Assembly: GCF_009906955.1 (NCBI RefSeq)
Contig: NZ_CP047656.1
Span: forward strand, 248,001 to 312,000
DNA from: Paraglaciecola mesophila
Lineage (GTDB): Bacteria; Pseudomonadota; Gammaproteobacteria; Enterobacterales; Alteromonadaceae
Length of the DNA stretch: 64,000 bases
Direction: 5' to 3'
In this document: positions 36,625-46,017 of the stretch, one piece after another
Layout: each line of letters opens with the position of its first letter
Numbering within the stretch: position 1 is the first letter of the stretch
Notes under the pieces: model-generated
The model's database searches: none
The model's input: only the letters and a program-made list of their open reading frames with translations
Told to the model about the DNA's origin: nothing
Translations under genes and position numbers: made by a program

Positions 36625-37263
36625 TTGATATCCACAGCAAAAAAAAACACCCATTTAGCCTCTCATGAACAGCTAAATATTTTGCTTATTGATGAGAATG
36701 TGCAGCGAGCTGAGTCTATTGTGACTGCGCTTGGCAATTCTCGCTATAAAGTGAGTCATTTAGCGTGTACGCAAGCTGGGTTATTGAAACAGGTTGATGA
36801 AATTCAGCCAGATATCATAGTCATTGATATCGAATCACCAAACCGCGATATGTTGGAAAGCCTACATACCATTTCACACTACAACCCTAAGCCGGTAGTG
36901 ATGTTTTCATCACAGCAAGACACTGAAACCATTAACTTATCGGTGCAATCAGGGGTTAGCGCTTATGTAGTAGGGGATATTGACCCTGAGCGCGTTAAAC
37001 CGATACTCGATGCGGCTGTTGCTCGGTTCAAAGCATTCCATAAGTTAAAAGATGAGCTTAACGACACAAAACATCAACTTGAATCCCGTAAGAGTATCGA
37101 TTTAGCGAAACGATTATTGATGAAGACAAACAAGATGAGCGAAGAGCAAGCATTTCATAGTATGCGCAAAACCGCGATGGACACAGGCCAGAAGCTCGAA
37201 GACGTGGCTAAAACAATAGTGTCTATGCTGCGCTCATTGGAACAAGGACACGAACATGATTAA
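36625..37263 (+). CDS. nasT: ANTAR-domain response regulator NasT
   Basis: A 212-residue antiterminator with an N-terminal receiver-like domain (ILLIDENVQRAESIV; DIIVIDIESPNRDM) and a C-terminal ANTAR RNA-binding domain (SIDLAKRLLMKTNKMSEEQAFHSMRKTAM). In NasT systems, nitrate releases it from NasS, and it then binds leader RNA and lets polymerase pass the terminator. The terminator in the nirB leader and the one before 63937 are its likely targets. It starts with TTG at 36625, spaced about 7 bases after AGGAA. It overlaps nasS by eight bases. Confidence 0.92.
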   Translation: MISTAKKNTHLASHEQLNILLIDENVQRAESIVTALGNSRYKVSHLACTQAGLLKQVDEIQPDIIVIDIESPNRDMLESLHTISHYNPKPVVMFSSQQDTETINLSVQSGVSAYVVGDIDPERVKPILDAAVARFKAFHKLKDELNDTKHQLESRKSIDLAKRLLMKTNKMSEEQAFHSMRKTAMDTGQKLEDVAKTIVSMLRSLEQGHEHD

Positions 37264-38368
37264 ACCGGAACAACCAAATATTACGCTTGGGTTTATCCCC
37301 TTGACCGACTCGGCCCCATTGATCATTGCGAAAGAATTAGGATTCTTTGAACAATGGGGATTGAACGTAACATTGCAAAAGCAAAACTCTTGGGCAACGT
37401 TGCGAGATAAGTTACATGCAGGTGTACTTGATGCTGCACAAATGCTTGCACCCATGCCAATAGCCAGCGCGCTGGGACTCGGCGCGCCACCGGCAAATGT
37501 GATCACACCTTTGGTACTAAGTCTAAACGGGAACGCGATCACGCTTTCTGAAGGTTTACTGCAAGAGATACTTAAAGAAAACGAAATTAATAGTGTGACA
37601 TTACCAATGGCCGCTTATCTGCTACAAAAAGTAGTAGAGAAGCGTAAGCGCAAAGGAGAAGCCAAGCTTAAGTTTGCTACCGTATTTCCGTATAGCTGTC
37701 ACTACTACCAACTGAGAGATTGGTTAAAAGCAGTCAAAGTCGACTTCGACGATGTGGAAATGCTTGTGGTACCTCCTGTCAGTATGGTGGAGTGTTTAAA
37801 AAACGGTGACATAGATGGCTTTTGCGTTGGCGGGCCGTGGAATGCGAAAGCTGTGCGCGCAGGAATAGGCATGACCGCTCTGACATCATTCGATATCTGG
37901 CAAGATTCCCCTGAAAAAGTCCTCGGTTTACTAGAAGAGTTCCATAAAAAACATCCCAACACCGTGTTGGCGTTATGCGCTGCATTGAAACAAGCGTGCG
38001 CTTGGCTTGAGTCTGTACCGAATCGATTTGAGGCGGCAAGGTTGCTGTGTAATGAGGAATATTTACATGCAGAGTTGGATGTTATTGCCCCGTCGTTATT
38101 AGGCAGTTGCTTGACCCATCAATCTCTACCACCACGAAGCATTCCCTCTTACAACCAGTTTTCAGTGAGTAATAATGGTTGCATTAATCAACCTGAATTG
38201 GTTCGCGGTGAATGGTTAATTAAACATATGGTTAGCGCTGGACAAATTCCCCCTCATGTTACGATACCGCTCGATTTGATCGCCAAGGTGTTTAGACCAG
38301 ATATTTATCAACAAATGCGTTTACTGATTGAAGATCAAGGTGTGCAGTTTTATCGGCGCTCAGGTTGA
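37256..38368 (+). CDS. nasS: NasS nitrate sensor, NrtA/CmpA-like
   Basis: A 370-residue protein of the nitrate/bicarbonate-binding family (NrtA-like) without a signal peptide, hence cytosolic, as expected for the NasS sensor that sequesters NasT. Conserved segments include ITLGFIPLTDSAPLIIAKELGFFEQWGLNVTL, VFPYSCHYYQLRDWLKA and GDIDGFCVGGPWNAKAV. Its 5' end overlaps nasT by eight bases. The usual order with nasS first is not seen here; nasT precedes nasS. Confidence 0.92.
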   Translation: MIKPEQPNITLGFIPLTDSAPLIIAKELGFFEQWGLNVTLQKQNSWATLRDKLHAGVLDAAQMLAPMPIASALGLGAPPANVITPLVLSLNGNAITLSEGLLQEILKENEINSVTLPMAAYLLQKVVEKRKRKGEAKLKFATVFPYSCHYYQLRDWLKAVKVDFDDVEMLVVPPVSMVECLKNGDIDGFCVGGPWNAKAVRAGIGMTALTSFDIWQDSPEKVLGLLEEFHKKHPNTVLALCAALKQACAWLESVPNRFEAARLLCNEEYLHAELDVIAPSLLGSCLTHQSLPPRSIPSYNQFSVSNNGCINQPELVRGEWLIKHMVSAGQIPPHVTIPLDLIAKVFRPDIYQQMRLLIEDQGVQFYRRSG

Positions 38369-38470
38369 TATAAGTTCTAAATAATAGATAGGAAACCTCT
38401 AATAATTGCGATTTTCGTTCGGTAAAATAACTTTATACTGGACGCACATGACTAACGAAGAGGTTTTCAG

Positions 38471-39079
38471 ATGAAAAACGTATTACAGCTAAATGCCAGT
38501 TTACAAGGCGAAAATGGCCAATCAAGCAAATTGGCCAGTGAATTTGTGAATAAACTTCAAGACAGTGAATCCATTCATCTCAACAAAGTTGATTTGAATA
38601 CGTTGAACCTGCCGCACTTAACCGCCCAAGAAATGCAGACCTGGAACATGGTAAGTGACAGTATGAGCCCAGAACAAACCGAATTGGCACGCTATTCGAA
38701 CGAGTTACTAGAACAATTGGAGGCCAGCGATATTATTGTTGTTGGCATGCCTATGTACAATTTCACCATTCCCTCCACATTTAAGGCGTGGATTGACCGA
38801 GTTGCGCGAGCGGGGCGCACGTTTAGTTATACGAGCGAAGGACCAAAAGGCCATTTAGTCGGTAAAACCGTTTATATATTTGCTGCGCGTGGTGGTATTT
38901 ATCAAGGTACTGACAACGACACACAAACTCCTTACTTACGCTTAGTGTTCGGTTTGATGGGGATGACAGACGTTAACTTTGTTTACCTAGAGGGCTTAAA
39001 TATGGGGGAAGAACATGCGCAAATTACATGGAAAGCGGCGCGCCAATCAATGTCTGAGTTACTTCCGCCAACGGTGTAG
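38471..39079 (+). CDS. azoR: FMN-dependent NADH-azoreductase
   Basis: A 202-residue flavodoxin-fold quinone/azo reductase of the AzoR family, using FMN and NADH to reduce quinones and azo dyes, probably protecting against electrophilic stress. Visible features are the N-terminal NASLQGENGQSSKLA, the MPMYNFTIPSTFKAWIDRVARAGRTF segment for the FMN site, and FAARGGIYQGTDNDTQTPYL. It stands alone with a strong terminator after it. Confidence 0.9.
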   Translation: MKNVLQLNASLQGENGQSSKLASEFVNKLQDSESIHLNKVDLNTLNLPHLTAQEMQTWNMVSDSMSPEQTELARYSNELLEQLEASDIIVVGMPMYNFTIPSTFKAWIDRVARAGRTFSYTSEGPKGHLVGKTVYIFAARGGIYQGTDNDTQTPYLRLVFGLMGMTDVNFVYLEGLNMGEEHAQITWKAARQSMSELLPPTV

Positions 39080-39095
39080 TTTTCAATTTACCCGT

Positions 39096-39122
39096 AAAAG
39101 CCCGATTGACTCGGGCTTTTTT
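39096..39122. terminator. Bidirectional terminator between azoR and the glutathione peroxidase gene
   Basis: AAAAGCCCGA (39096-39105) pairs with TCGGGCTTTT (39111-39120) around TTGAC, with T residues to 39122 on the plus strand and an A run on the other side. Confidence 0.85.
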
Positions 39123-39141
39123 ATCGTTCCTATGTTTAATG

Positions 39142-39684
39142 CTACAACTTTAAGGTCTCTTCGATTGCACTAATAAATTGCGGATCCGTAGGTTTTGTTG
39201 ATGAAGCATAGGTGTTGACTAAGTTACCGTTCTTGTCCATCAGGTATTTATAAAAATTCCACTTCACTGTGGTGCCTGATTTTTTAGCCAACATTTTATA
39301 CAGGGGATCTGCATCACGCCCGCGCACAGGCATGGATTCAAACATAGGAAACTCGACGCCATAGGTTAGTTCGCAAAGCTCAGCCGTTTTGCTTTCATCT
39401 TTATCTTCTTGATTAAAATCATGAGAAGGAAAGCCTAATACCATCAAGCCTTGATCTTTGTACTTACTGTATAGGTCTTCTAAGCCTTTAAACTGCGGCG
39501 TAAATCCACAATAACTTGCTGTATTTACAAACAATACCGTTTTGCCAGCGTAGGCGTCACACATATTGACCGTTTCTTGCGAATTGAGTTTACGTTTTAC
39601 AAATTTGAGTAAATCTGGACACTGCGCGCTGTAAGCCATATTGCAGAAAAGCGTTAGGCAGGTAATAGCGAGTAACTTCTTCAT
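39142..39684 (-). CDS. Glutathione peroxidase family protein, exported
   Basis: A 180-residue thiol peroxidase of the glutathione-peroxidase family with a signal peptide (start MKKLLAITCL, cleavage near YSAQ), hence probably periplasmic. The peroxidatic Cys lies in ASYCGFTPQF, where selenoenzymes have Sec. A Gln/Trp tetrad is suggested by QFKGLEDLY and VKWNFYKYL. The more distal Met at 39720 is less likely than 39684. Electron donor in the periplasm is unknown; a thioredoxin-like system is more plausible than glutathione. Confidence 0.88.
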   Translation of the reverse strand: MKKLLAITCLTLFCNMAYSAQCPDLLKFVKRKLNSQETVNMCDAYAGKTVLFVNTASYCGFTPQFKGLEDLYSKYKDQGLMVLGFPSHDFNQEDKDESKTAELCELTYGVEFPMFESMPVRGRDADPLYKMLAKKSGTTVKWNFYKYLMDKNGNLVNTYASSTKPTDPQFISAIEETLKL

Positions 39685-39856
39685 GTGAACCCCGGCATGT
39701 TTATGCATAGTCAGCAGCATGTTTGAACCGCTTTATATTTATTATAGTGCTGACTAATTTGTAAGTGTGTTTGTGTTGTAGTTTAAACTGTTTGATTTTG
39801 CGTTTAAAGTAAATCGTTACTCAAAAAAATTAACAAAATCCGCAGGGAAAACAACA

Positions 39857-42379
39857 ATGTATAATTATTCTAAAAAACTGCTATTGGTGATTATTTCCAC
39901 CAGCCTTTTTGCCTGTAGTGCGACTCAGTCGGTTAGCAAGCAACCTAGTGATAACGAAGCAACTCACTCTAGCATAGCAGCAACATATCAAGGTACACCT
40001 ACTATTGATGGGCAAAACGATGCACACACCGAGGGCACACTTACTCTTGAGCAGATTATGGCTGATCCCGATTGGATGGGCCGTCAACCGCTAGGCAGTT
40101 ATTGGGGGGACAATAGCGAGTCAGTTTTTTATACTCAAAAAGAGAAAGGGTCACCGTTAACCCATTTATGGCAAGTGGGTAGTCAAAGCGCCCATGAAGC
40201 ACAGCAAGTCGCAATATCCCAGTTGCACGCCGTGAGCTATTCTGACCGCGTAACTAACTCAAAAGGCACCTATGCGGCATGGGTCTTCGAAGGTAATATT
40301 TTTGTGAAAGCATTGAGCGATGCTGGGCAAGATGCGGTGCGCCAACTAACCCAAGATGGCGGTGAGCCTAAGCAATTAAAATTCTTAAACGATGGACGCT
40401 TAGCCTACCGCCGCGGTAACCGTATTTTCAGTGTTGATTTAGATAGCGGTTTTTCACAAAAACTGGTCACTTGGGAATTCAATGAAGCGCCAGAAGCGAA
40501 TACCGAGCCCGCTGATTACCTTGCTGAGCAGCAAGTAGAGCTGATAGATTACGTCGCTAAAAAGCGTAAAGATCGTCAACTGAAATTTGACCAACAAAAA
40601 CTGTTGGCTCGGCAAAATAATACCCTAGCCCCTGAGGCGTTTTATTTTAGCAAAGACGATCAATGGGTTGAATCGAGTATATCCCCTAATGGTAAATGGT
40701 TACTGATTGCAACAAGGAAGGTGCAGCCGTCGCGCGGTGAAGATGATTTGATGCCGGCCTACATAGGAGAAGACGGGCGTATAGAAAGTAAAGGTGTGCG
40801 CCAGCGTGTAGCAGATGCAAAACCGGTTAATCATGACTTATGGTTGCTTGATTTAACCACACATAAAAAATATTCACTGAGTTATCACGCACTTCCAGGC
40901 TTTAATGATGACGTGCTAGCTGAGGTAAAGCGTGAAAATGCTAGGGCGAAAGGCACGACCTATCAGACTAATCGCTTACCAAGAGATATTGTACTGATGC
41001 GTGATTGGTCATGGGATCAAAGTGCCATTCAGTGGCACGACAATGGCCAGCAGGTGGCCGTCATGCTTGAAGCGTGGGATAACAAAGATAGGTGGCTTGC
41101 TACTGTCGATCTTCAGCAGCATAAGCTCGTCAACCAAGACCGTTTACATGATGACGCTTGGATAAATTATCGCTTTAATAGCTATGGCTGGCTACACAAC
41201 ACTGAGCAGTTGTATTATTTGTCAGAAAAATCAGGTTATTCCCAACTGTATATAAAACCGCTTAACGCCAATGCGAGTGCATTAACCTCGGGGCCCTTCG
41301 AAGTAAATAATCTGACGTTGAGTAAAAACGACGAATATATTTATTATCAAGCGAATCAAAAACACCCTGGTATATATGAAATATATCGAGTCAATTTAGC
41401 GAGTAAAGAAATAGACGCGCTAACTGACTTAAACGGCATGACGGACTACTCACTTAGTCCAGATGAAAGTAAGCTGTTATTGACCCACTCAACCTTGACC
41501 TTACCTCCTGAATTGTATGTTCAAGACGCCATGCCGAGTGCACAGCCATCACGCTTGACGCATACCATTAGCCCAGAATTTTTAGCCATGAATTTCGCTG
41601 CTCCAGATATTGTACCTGTAAAATCTAGCCACACCACTCAGCCTATATTTTCTCGTGTATATCGTCCTGCCGATGCTGATAACAGTAAAGATGAGAAGCG
41701 TCGGGCGGTTATCTTTAACCACGGAGCAGGTTATTTGCAAAATGCGCACTTGGGATGGTCTGGGTATTTTCGTGAGTTTATGTTTCACAACATGCTGGCG
41801 CAGCAAGGTTACGTGGTAATGGACATGGATTACCGTGCGTCAGCTGGGTATGGTCGAGACTGGCGTACGGCCATATACCGCCATATGGGCAAACCTGAAA
41901 TTGACGATTTGCGTGACGGGGTAAACTGGTTGGTGGAAAACGCCAACGTAGATCGCCAGCGTATTGGTACTTACGGGGGCTCATATGGCGGGTTTATGAC
42001 GTTTATGGCGTTATTTACCCAACCAGACTTATTCCAATCTGGTGCTGCGTTGCGCCCAGTGACAGATTGGGCACACTATAATCATGGTTACACTTCGAAC
42101 ATTTTAAATATGCCAGATGTAGACCCTATAGCTTATGAACGCAGCTCTCCACTGTATTTTGCAGAAGGGTTGGAGAAGCCGTTGTTGATTAATGCCCCCA
42201 TGGTTGACTCAAATGTGTTTTTTCAAGACACAGTGCGCTTAGTCCAGCGTTTAATTGAGCTTGAAAAGCAAGATTTCGAGACTGCGATATATCCAGTGGA
42301 GTCCCACGGTTTTGTGCAGCCCAGTTCATGGTTAGACGAATATCGTCGTATCTATAAGTTGTTTGAATCGACCTTGTAG
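39857..42379 (+). CDS. Prolyl oligopeptidase family (S9) serine peptidase, lipoprotein
   Basis: An 840-residue S9-family peptidase resembling dipeptidyl peptidase IV/acylaminoacyl peptidase. A lipoprotein signal with lipobox LFACS precedes a beta-propeller region (about residues 60-560) and a C-terminal alpha/beta-hydrolase domain. The nucleophile Ser lies in GTYGGSYGGFM and the catalytic His in VESHGF near the C-terminus. It is anchored in the envelope and probably trims oligopeptides. A single gene with a terminator at 42430-42456. Confidence 0.88.
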   Translation: MYNYSKKLLLVIISTSLFACSATQSVSKQPSDNEATHSSIAATYQGTPTIDGQNDAHTEGTLTLEQIMADPDWMGRQPLGSYWGDNSESVFYTQKEKGSPLTHLWQVGSQSAHEAQQVAISQLHAVSYSDRVTNSKGTYAAWVFEGNIFVKALSDAGQDAVRQLTQDGGEPKQLKFLNDGRLAYRRGNRIFSVDLDSGFSQKLVTWEFNEAPEANTEPADYLAEQQVELIDYVAKKRKDRQLKFDQQKLLARQNNTLAPEAFYFSKDDQWVESSISPNGKWLLIATRKVQPSRGEDDLMPAYIGEDGRIESKGVRQRVADAKPVNHDLWLLDLTTHKKYSLSYHALPGFNDDVLAEVKRENARAKGTTYQTNRLPRDIVLMRDWSWDQSAIQWHDNGQQVAVMLEAWDNKDRWLATVDLQQHKLVNQDRLHDDAWINYRFNSYGWLHNTEQLYYLSEKSGYSQLYIKPLNANASALTSGPFEVNNLTLSKNDEYIYYQANQKHPGIYEIYRVNLASKEIDALTDLNGMTDYSLSPDESKLLLTHSTLTLPPELYVQDAMPSAQPSRLTHTISPEFLAMNFAAPDIVPVKSSHTTQPIFSRVYRPADADNSKDEKRRAVIFNHGAGYLQNAHLGWSGYFREFMFHNMLAQQGYVVMDMDYRASAGYGRDWRTAIYRHMGKPEIDDLRDGVNWLVENANVDRQRIGTYGGSYGGFMTFMALFTQPDLFQSGAALRPVTDWAHYNHGYTSNILNMPDVDPIAYERSSPLYFAEGLEKPLLINAPMVDSNVFFQDTVRLVQRLIELEKQDFETAIYPVESHGFVQPSSWLDEYRRIYKLFESTL

Positions 42380-42429
42380 CGTGTAATTAGGCGGCGTTTT
42401 CATCGGCTGCTAAGCATGTTTTAAAAAAT

Positions 42430-42456
42430 GCCCGACTGGCCAAGTTGGGCTTTTTT
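42430..42456 (+). terminator. Terminator after the S9 peptidase gene
   Basis: GCCCGACT (42430-42437) pairs with AGTTGGGC (42443-42450), one wobble, around GGCCA, followed by six T. Confidence 0.75.
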
Positions 42457-42576
42457 ATATTGAGAGCAAAGGATAATCTGCTTGCCTTACATGGGCTTTC
42501 TGGTAATTTCGATGCGAAATTTATTTGATGGCTAACCACAGCCGAACATAACACGTCAGATACAGAGATAAACCTA

Positions 42577-43149
42577 ATGCCAAAAGCCAGTGAAGTAAAA
42601 AAGAACGCCGCCATTGAACATAACGACAAAGTATATGTGGTTAAAGATATTAATAAATTGACCCCCAGTGGCCGTGCAGGAGCGAGTTTATACCGAATGC
42701 GCTTGTATGAAGTAACCACAGGAGCCAAAGCGGACGAGAGCTTTAAAGCTGACGAAATGATCAAAACTGCAGATTTCGTGCGCCAACCCGTGACATTCTC
42801 TTATATAGACGGTGACGAATATGTCTTTATGAACACGGAAGATTACACGCCTTATAATCTAAATAAAGAAACAATCGAGGAAGAGTTACTGTTTATAGCT
42901 GAGGATACAACGGGTTTGCAGGTGATGATTGTCAACGGTTCAGCAGTGGGCGTTGAATTACCACCCAATGTGGAGCTGGTGATCACAGAAACTGACCCTT
43001 CAATAAAGGGCGCATCAGCCAGCGCACGTACTAAGCCTGCTACGTTGAGCACAGGGTTGACGGTGCAAGTACCTGAGTATATTTCAAGCGGTGAGCGTAT
43101 TAAGGTCAGTACCAGTGAACATAAATTTGTCAGCCGTGCGGATAAATAA
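42577..43149 (+). CDS. efpL: Elongation factor P-like protein EfpL (YeiP)
   Basis: A 190-residue three-domain EF-P paralogue, which relieves ribosome stalling at polyproline and some other motifs. The N-terminal KOW-like domain contains the extended loop [14 protein letters not shown], the feature that separates EfpL from EF-P and places Arg at the tip where EF-P carries lysine or arginine modification. Two OB-like domains follow, with [16 protein letters not shown] and [19 protein letters not shown] segments. The start ATG is preceded by GAGAT and the context shows no EF-P modification genes. Confidence 0.92.
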   Translation: MPKASEVKKNAAIEHNDKVYVVKDINKLTPSGRAGASLYRMRLYEVTTGAKADESFKADEMIKTADFVRQPVTFSYIDGDEYVFMNTEDYTPYNLNKETIEEELLFIAEDTTGLQVMIVNGSAVGVELPPNVELVITETDPSIKGASASARTKPATLSTGLTVQVPEYISSGERIKVSTSEHKFVSRADK

Positions 43150-43200
43150 CGCTTAAAAGCAATCCCATCGAGGGTAAACCGGTAAAACGTATAGCCAATA

Positions 43201-43233
43201 AGGCCCCATTGCTTTCGCTCTGAGGGCTTTTTT
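43201..43233 (+). terminator. Probable terminator after efpL
   Basis: GCCC (43203-43206) pairs with GGGC (43224-43227), extended by an A-T pair with one bulge, and is followed by T residues to 43233. The stem is short. Confidence 0.5.
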
Positions 43234-43288
43234 ATTATGTGTACAGCGCGTGATTGCTCGTCGTTTGTAATACCAAGTAATTAATACC

Positions 43289-43333
43289 AATTCCATTAAA
43301 TATTTAACCACTTAGCAATTATTTAATGGAATT
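43289..43333. repeat. Long imperfect inverted repeat, possibly a small repeated element
   Basis: AATTCCATTAAATA (43289-43302) and TATTTAATGGAATT (43320-43333) are perfect 14-bp arms around 17 bases, flanked by TAATACC-like sequence. Similar AT-rich palindromes recur between genes in Alteromonadales genomes, from memory. No second copy was noticed in this window. Confidence 0.45.
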
Positions 43334-43347
43334 GAATTAAAGCACGA

Positions 43348-43875
43348 CTAGTGTGCATAGCCACTGCCAATTGCTCTAAACGGCATAGTGAGTTCTAGTT
43401 CAGGGACTTGCAAACCGACCCATGCAGGGAATGTATTACTGTTGGGCCCGGGGAATAGGGTGTATTCATGTGCCCATGGGTAATAGTTTACTGCGATTAA
43501 CACTTTGGGGATGAGTTCTGTTGCTCGCGGCCCCTCAATGGATAATATTTTTTCCGGTTTTGCACCATACCAGTATCTATCAGGGGTTATGGTTTCATAT
43601 TCGGTTAAAGCGGGGGAGTTTTTACTTAGCGCCCAAGAGACCACTTCATAGACAGTATAGGTCGGTGCGTTTTCCGGTTTAATGGCGAGCCAGGTGTGCA
43701 CTGCAAACCAGCCACGCCAGCTAAACGCATCAGCTGCATAGATTTCTATCGATGCCTGAGTATCTGTCGCTGGATCCAGCGCCAGTCCCGCAGATTCACG
43801 AGATGCTGTACGCCAGTCACTTTGAGTACATCCAGACAATAGGCTTAGCATTGTCACGATAATCAGTGTTTTCAT
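43348..43875 (-). CDS. DUF3750-like lipoprotein
   Basis: A 175-residue protein with a lipoprotein signal (lipobox LLSGC at residues 12-16) resembling the DUF3750 family. It shows aromatic-rich segments such as SIEIYAADAFSWRGWFAVHTWLAIKP, SWALS and the terminal FRAIGSGYAH. Likely envelope-anchored; function unknown. Confidence 0.72.
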   Translation of the reverse strand: MKTLIIVTMLSLLSGCTQSDWRTASRESAGLALDPATDTQASIEIYAADAFSWRGWFAVHTWLAIKPENAPTYTVYEVVSWALSKNSPALTEYETITPDRYWYGAKPEKILSIEGPRATELIPKVLIAVNYYPWAHEYTLFPGPNSNTFPAWVGLQVPELELTMPFRAIGSGYAH

Positions 43876-44279
43876 ATATCCTCACCTTGGATCATTGGCT
43901 GGTGGTGCGCTTCTGGTTTTTATAGCACTCTTTAATGTGTAATGATTGGTTAATAATAAAGCAAAATCACCATGTTTGCTCAATAGCCTTGCTTCTAGAG
44001 AAGCTAATTGGAAGCAAGAAATTAATTGTTTCATATAAAGTGAAAACATGAAGATGCGACAAAGCGATTGATCTAAAAATATGCTTTTGTTCGCTTAGTG
44101 TTAGCTAAAATCAAACACACCTTAGTTATCACACTTATTGGTAAGTTAATCGCCCGGAATCAGCGCCATTATTGACTTTTGTAGGGTATACTTTGGTTTA
44201 ATTTAGTACAAAGCACAGTGTAAATAAGCAACTGATACACTAATATAATCCTATTAAGCCTAATTCGAGCCAGTGGTAG
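43876..44279. other. 404-bp intergenic region without a supported gene
   Basis: AT-rich sequence between divergent genes. The only structure seen is an 8-bp inverted repeat, CTTGCTTC (43988-43995) with GAAGCAAG (44011-44018). No ORF or RNA gene that I can support. Confidence 0.5.
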
Positions 44280-45245
44280 ATGTTTGCTAACAAACAAATA
44301 GAAAAGTACTACCGACAATGCGAAACCCTACTTAATTTTTCCGGTGTCTCTTGGTGGATAATTGATCTTGAAGAATCCCCTGACGTTTTCTATTGCAATA
44401 AAACCATGTGCGACACCTTTCATTTGGGTGATGATATTCAGCACTCGATTAGCAAAACGTGCCCAATCGCCGGTGATTACAATAAATTTATAGCGATAAA
44501 AAGTAGTGTTAGTGCGCAAGAAATATATAAAGAGTATGACGATCTTAAGAACAACAAGATTGCTGAGTACGATAATCGTTTTCCTTATTACGATGAAACA
44601 CAAGATAAGGTTCTTTATTTTTCAAGCAGAGCGAAGGCATTGGTTCGCGATGAGTTTGGTAAGGCTATTTTGCTACTGGGTATTATTGAGCCAGAAGCGG
44701 TCAACGAAGAATTATATAAGCAAGCGTCAATCGATAGTTTAACCGGTTTAAAGAATCGTCGGGCTTTCGATAGTCAATTACAGTTTATGCTTAATTTGGC
44801 TAAACGTGAGAATCGAACAATTTCCTTACTTATGTTCGATATCGACCATTTCAAAGAATATAACGACTGTTTAGGCCATTATTCTGGTGATTTATGTTTA
44901 ATGAAAATTGCAGGGGTGCTGACTAAATCCTGTTGTCGTGAAACGGATATTGTCTGTCGCTATGGGGGAGAAGAGTTTGCGATTGTGACCTATGGCGATA
45001 GTCAGAATACACTGCGACTGGCCGAGAATGTTCGGCGCAGCGTGTATGAAGCTAATATACCTCATCCCAAGGTTGCCTCAGGAAGAGTGACAGTAAGTGT
45101 AGGGTATATTTCTGTTTTAGCGGATGCGCACACAACACCTAGATCATTGATTGAAAGCGCAGATTGCGGATTGTATTTGGCTAAACGCAAGGGGCGAGAT
45201 AAAAGTATATGCGGCCTAAAAGTCAATGAAAACTTGACCAGTTAA
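44280..45245 (+). CDS. Diguanylate cyclase with PAS-like sensor domain
   Basis: A 321-residue GGDEF protein making cyclic di-GMP. The N-terminal part (about residues 1-145), with WWIIDLEESPDVFYCNKTMCDTF, looks like a PAS-type sensor; no membrane span is seen, so it is cytosolic. The GGDEF domain starts at SIDSLTGLKNRRAFD and has the active motif GGEEF. An inhibitory RxxD site (RETD) lies five residues before it, so product inhibition is expected. A stand-alone gene. Confidence 0.9.
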   Translation: MFANKQIEKYYRQCETLLNFSGVSWWIIDLEESPDVFYCNKTMCDTFHLGDDIQHSISKTCPIAGDYNKFIAIKSSVSAQEIYKEYDDLKNNKIAEYDNRFPYYDETQDKVLYFSSRAKALVRDEFGKAILLLGIIEPEAVNEELYKQASIDSLTGLKNRRAFDSQLQFMLNLAKRENRTISLLMFDIDHFKEYNDCLGHYSGDLCLMKIAGVLTKSCCRETDIVCRYGGEEFAIVTYGDSQNTLRLAENVRRSVYEANIPHPKVASGRVTVSVGYISVLADAHTTPRSLIESADCGLYLAKRKGRDKSICGLKVNENLTS

Positions 45246-45313
45246 TTTATCAAGTACCTGTAATTTCAGCAACTAACACGCTAGGAATCATCAACACAGA
45301 TCGCGGAATATGT

Positions 45314-45400
45314 ATGAATATTAGATTATTACTATTGCTTTATTTCATGCTTTTGATGGCGTGTTCGACCGCACCAAATAATACCATTAATCCACATTAA
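45314..45400 (+). CDS. Putative 28-residue small lipoprotein
   Basis: A short ORF, ATG at 45314 and TAA at 45398-45400, encodes a hydrophobic signal (MNIRLLLLLYFMLLMAC) ending in a lipobox-like LMAC with Cys17, then the 11-residue polar tail STAPNNTINPH. GGAA lies five bases before the ATG. It resembles small entericidin-like or other tiny lipoproteins in layout only. It lies 69 bp after the diguanylate cyclase gene. The remaining 230 bp to the next gene show nothing supported. Confidence 0.45.
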   Translation: MNIRLLLLLYFMLLMACSTAPNNTINPH

Positions 45401-45633
45401 TAATTGCCCCTTAAAAATGCGTCGCTATGTCGTAATGGCTGTTCCTTTTCAAATAGTGAGAACCCAGAGCAAAAGCTGCTGGGGCATTCCTTGCGGGCGA
45501 GTTTTAAAAGGACTTAGTCAATCCGCATCATGGCAGAGTCTTTTCTAACGCACTGGACTAATACCTAACAGATATTGAGTGGTACGAGCATATTGTCTAC
45601 AATGGCGCACTTTTTTGAATTTAGGTCATTTTT

Positions 45634-45882
45634 ATGAACGACATCACTAACTTACCGGCACTACCAGATCGACTTTCTAGCAACCCTCGCAGCCCGCATT
45701 ATGACGAGGCCGCATTTGAGCACGAAATCGGTATTCGTTTGAACGGTAAAGAGCGTACCAATGTAGAAGAATACTGTATTAGTGAAGGCTGGGTAAAAAT
45801 TCCTTCGCCTAAAGCGTTAGACCGCCGAGGACAGCCGATGTTAATCACTCTAAAAGGGACTGTAGAAGCATTTTACGCTTAG
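45634..45882 (+). CDS. DUF3297 family protein
   Basis: An 82-residue soluble protein matching DUF3297, with LPALPDRLSSNPRSPHYDE at the start and IGIRLNGKERTNVEEYCISEGWVKIP in the middle. The family occurs widely in proteobacteria; role unknown. A stand-alone gene with its own promoter region. Confidence 0.75.
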   Translation: MNDITNLPALPDRLSSNPRSPHYDEAAFEHEIGIRLNGKERTNVEEYCISEGWVKIPSPKALDRRGQPMLITLKGTVEAFYA

Positions 45883-46017
45883 GTAAAATCTATTTACTAC
45901 TGATTATTAACGACTAAAGAGCCATTGTGATACGCCTGTAGGCGGTTTATTACACTGACCACGCCTCTTATAAATGCGGCCCTTAATAAATGCACTCCGC
46001 CCCTTGAGTAGGTCTAT

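Noticed and set aside
42387..42764. 125-residue minus-strand frame opposite efpL
   Set aside because: It overlaps a well-conserved gene on the other strand, has no recognisable motif and covers the terminator at 42430.
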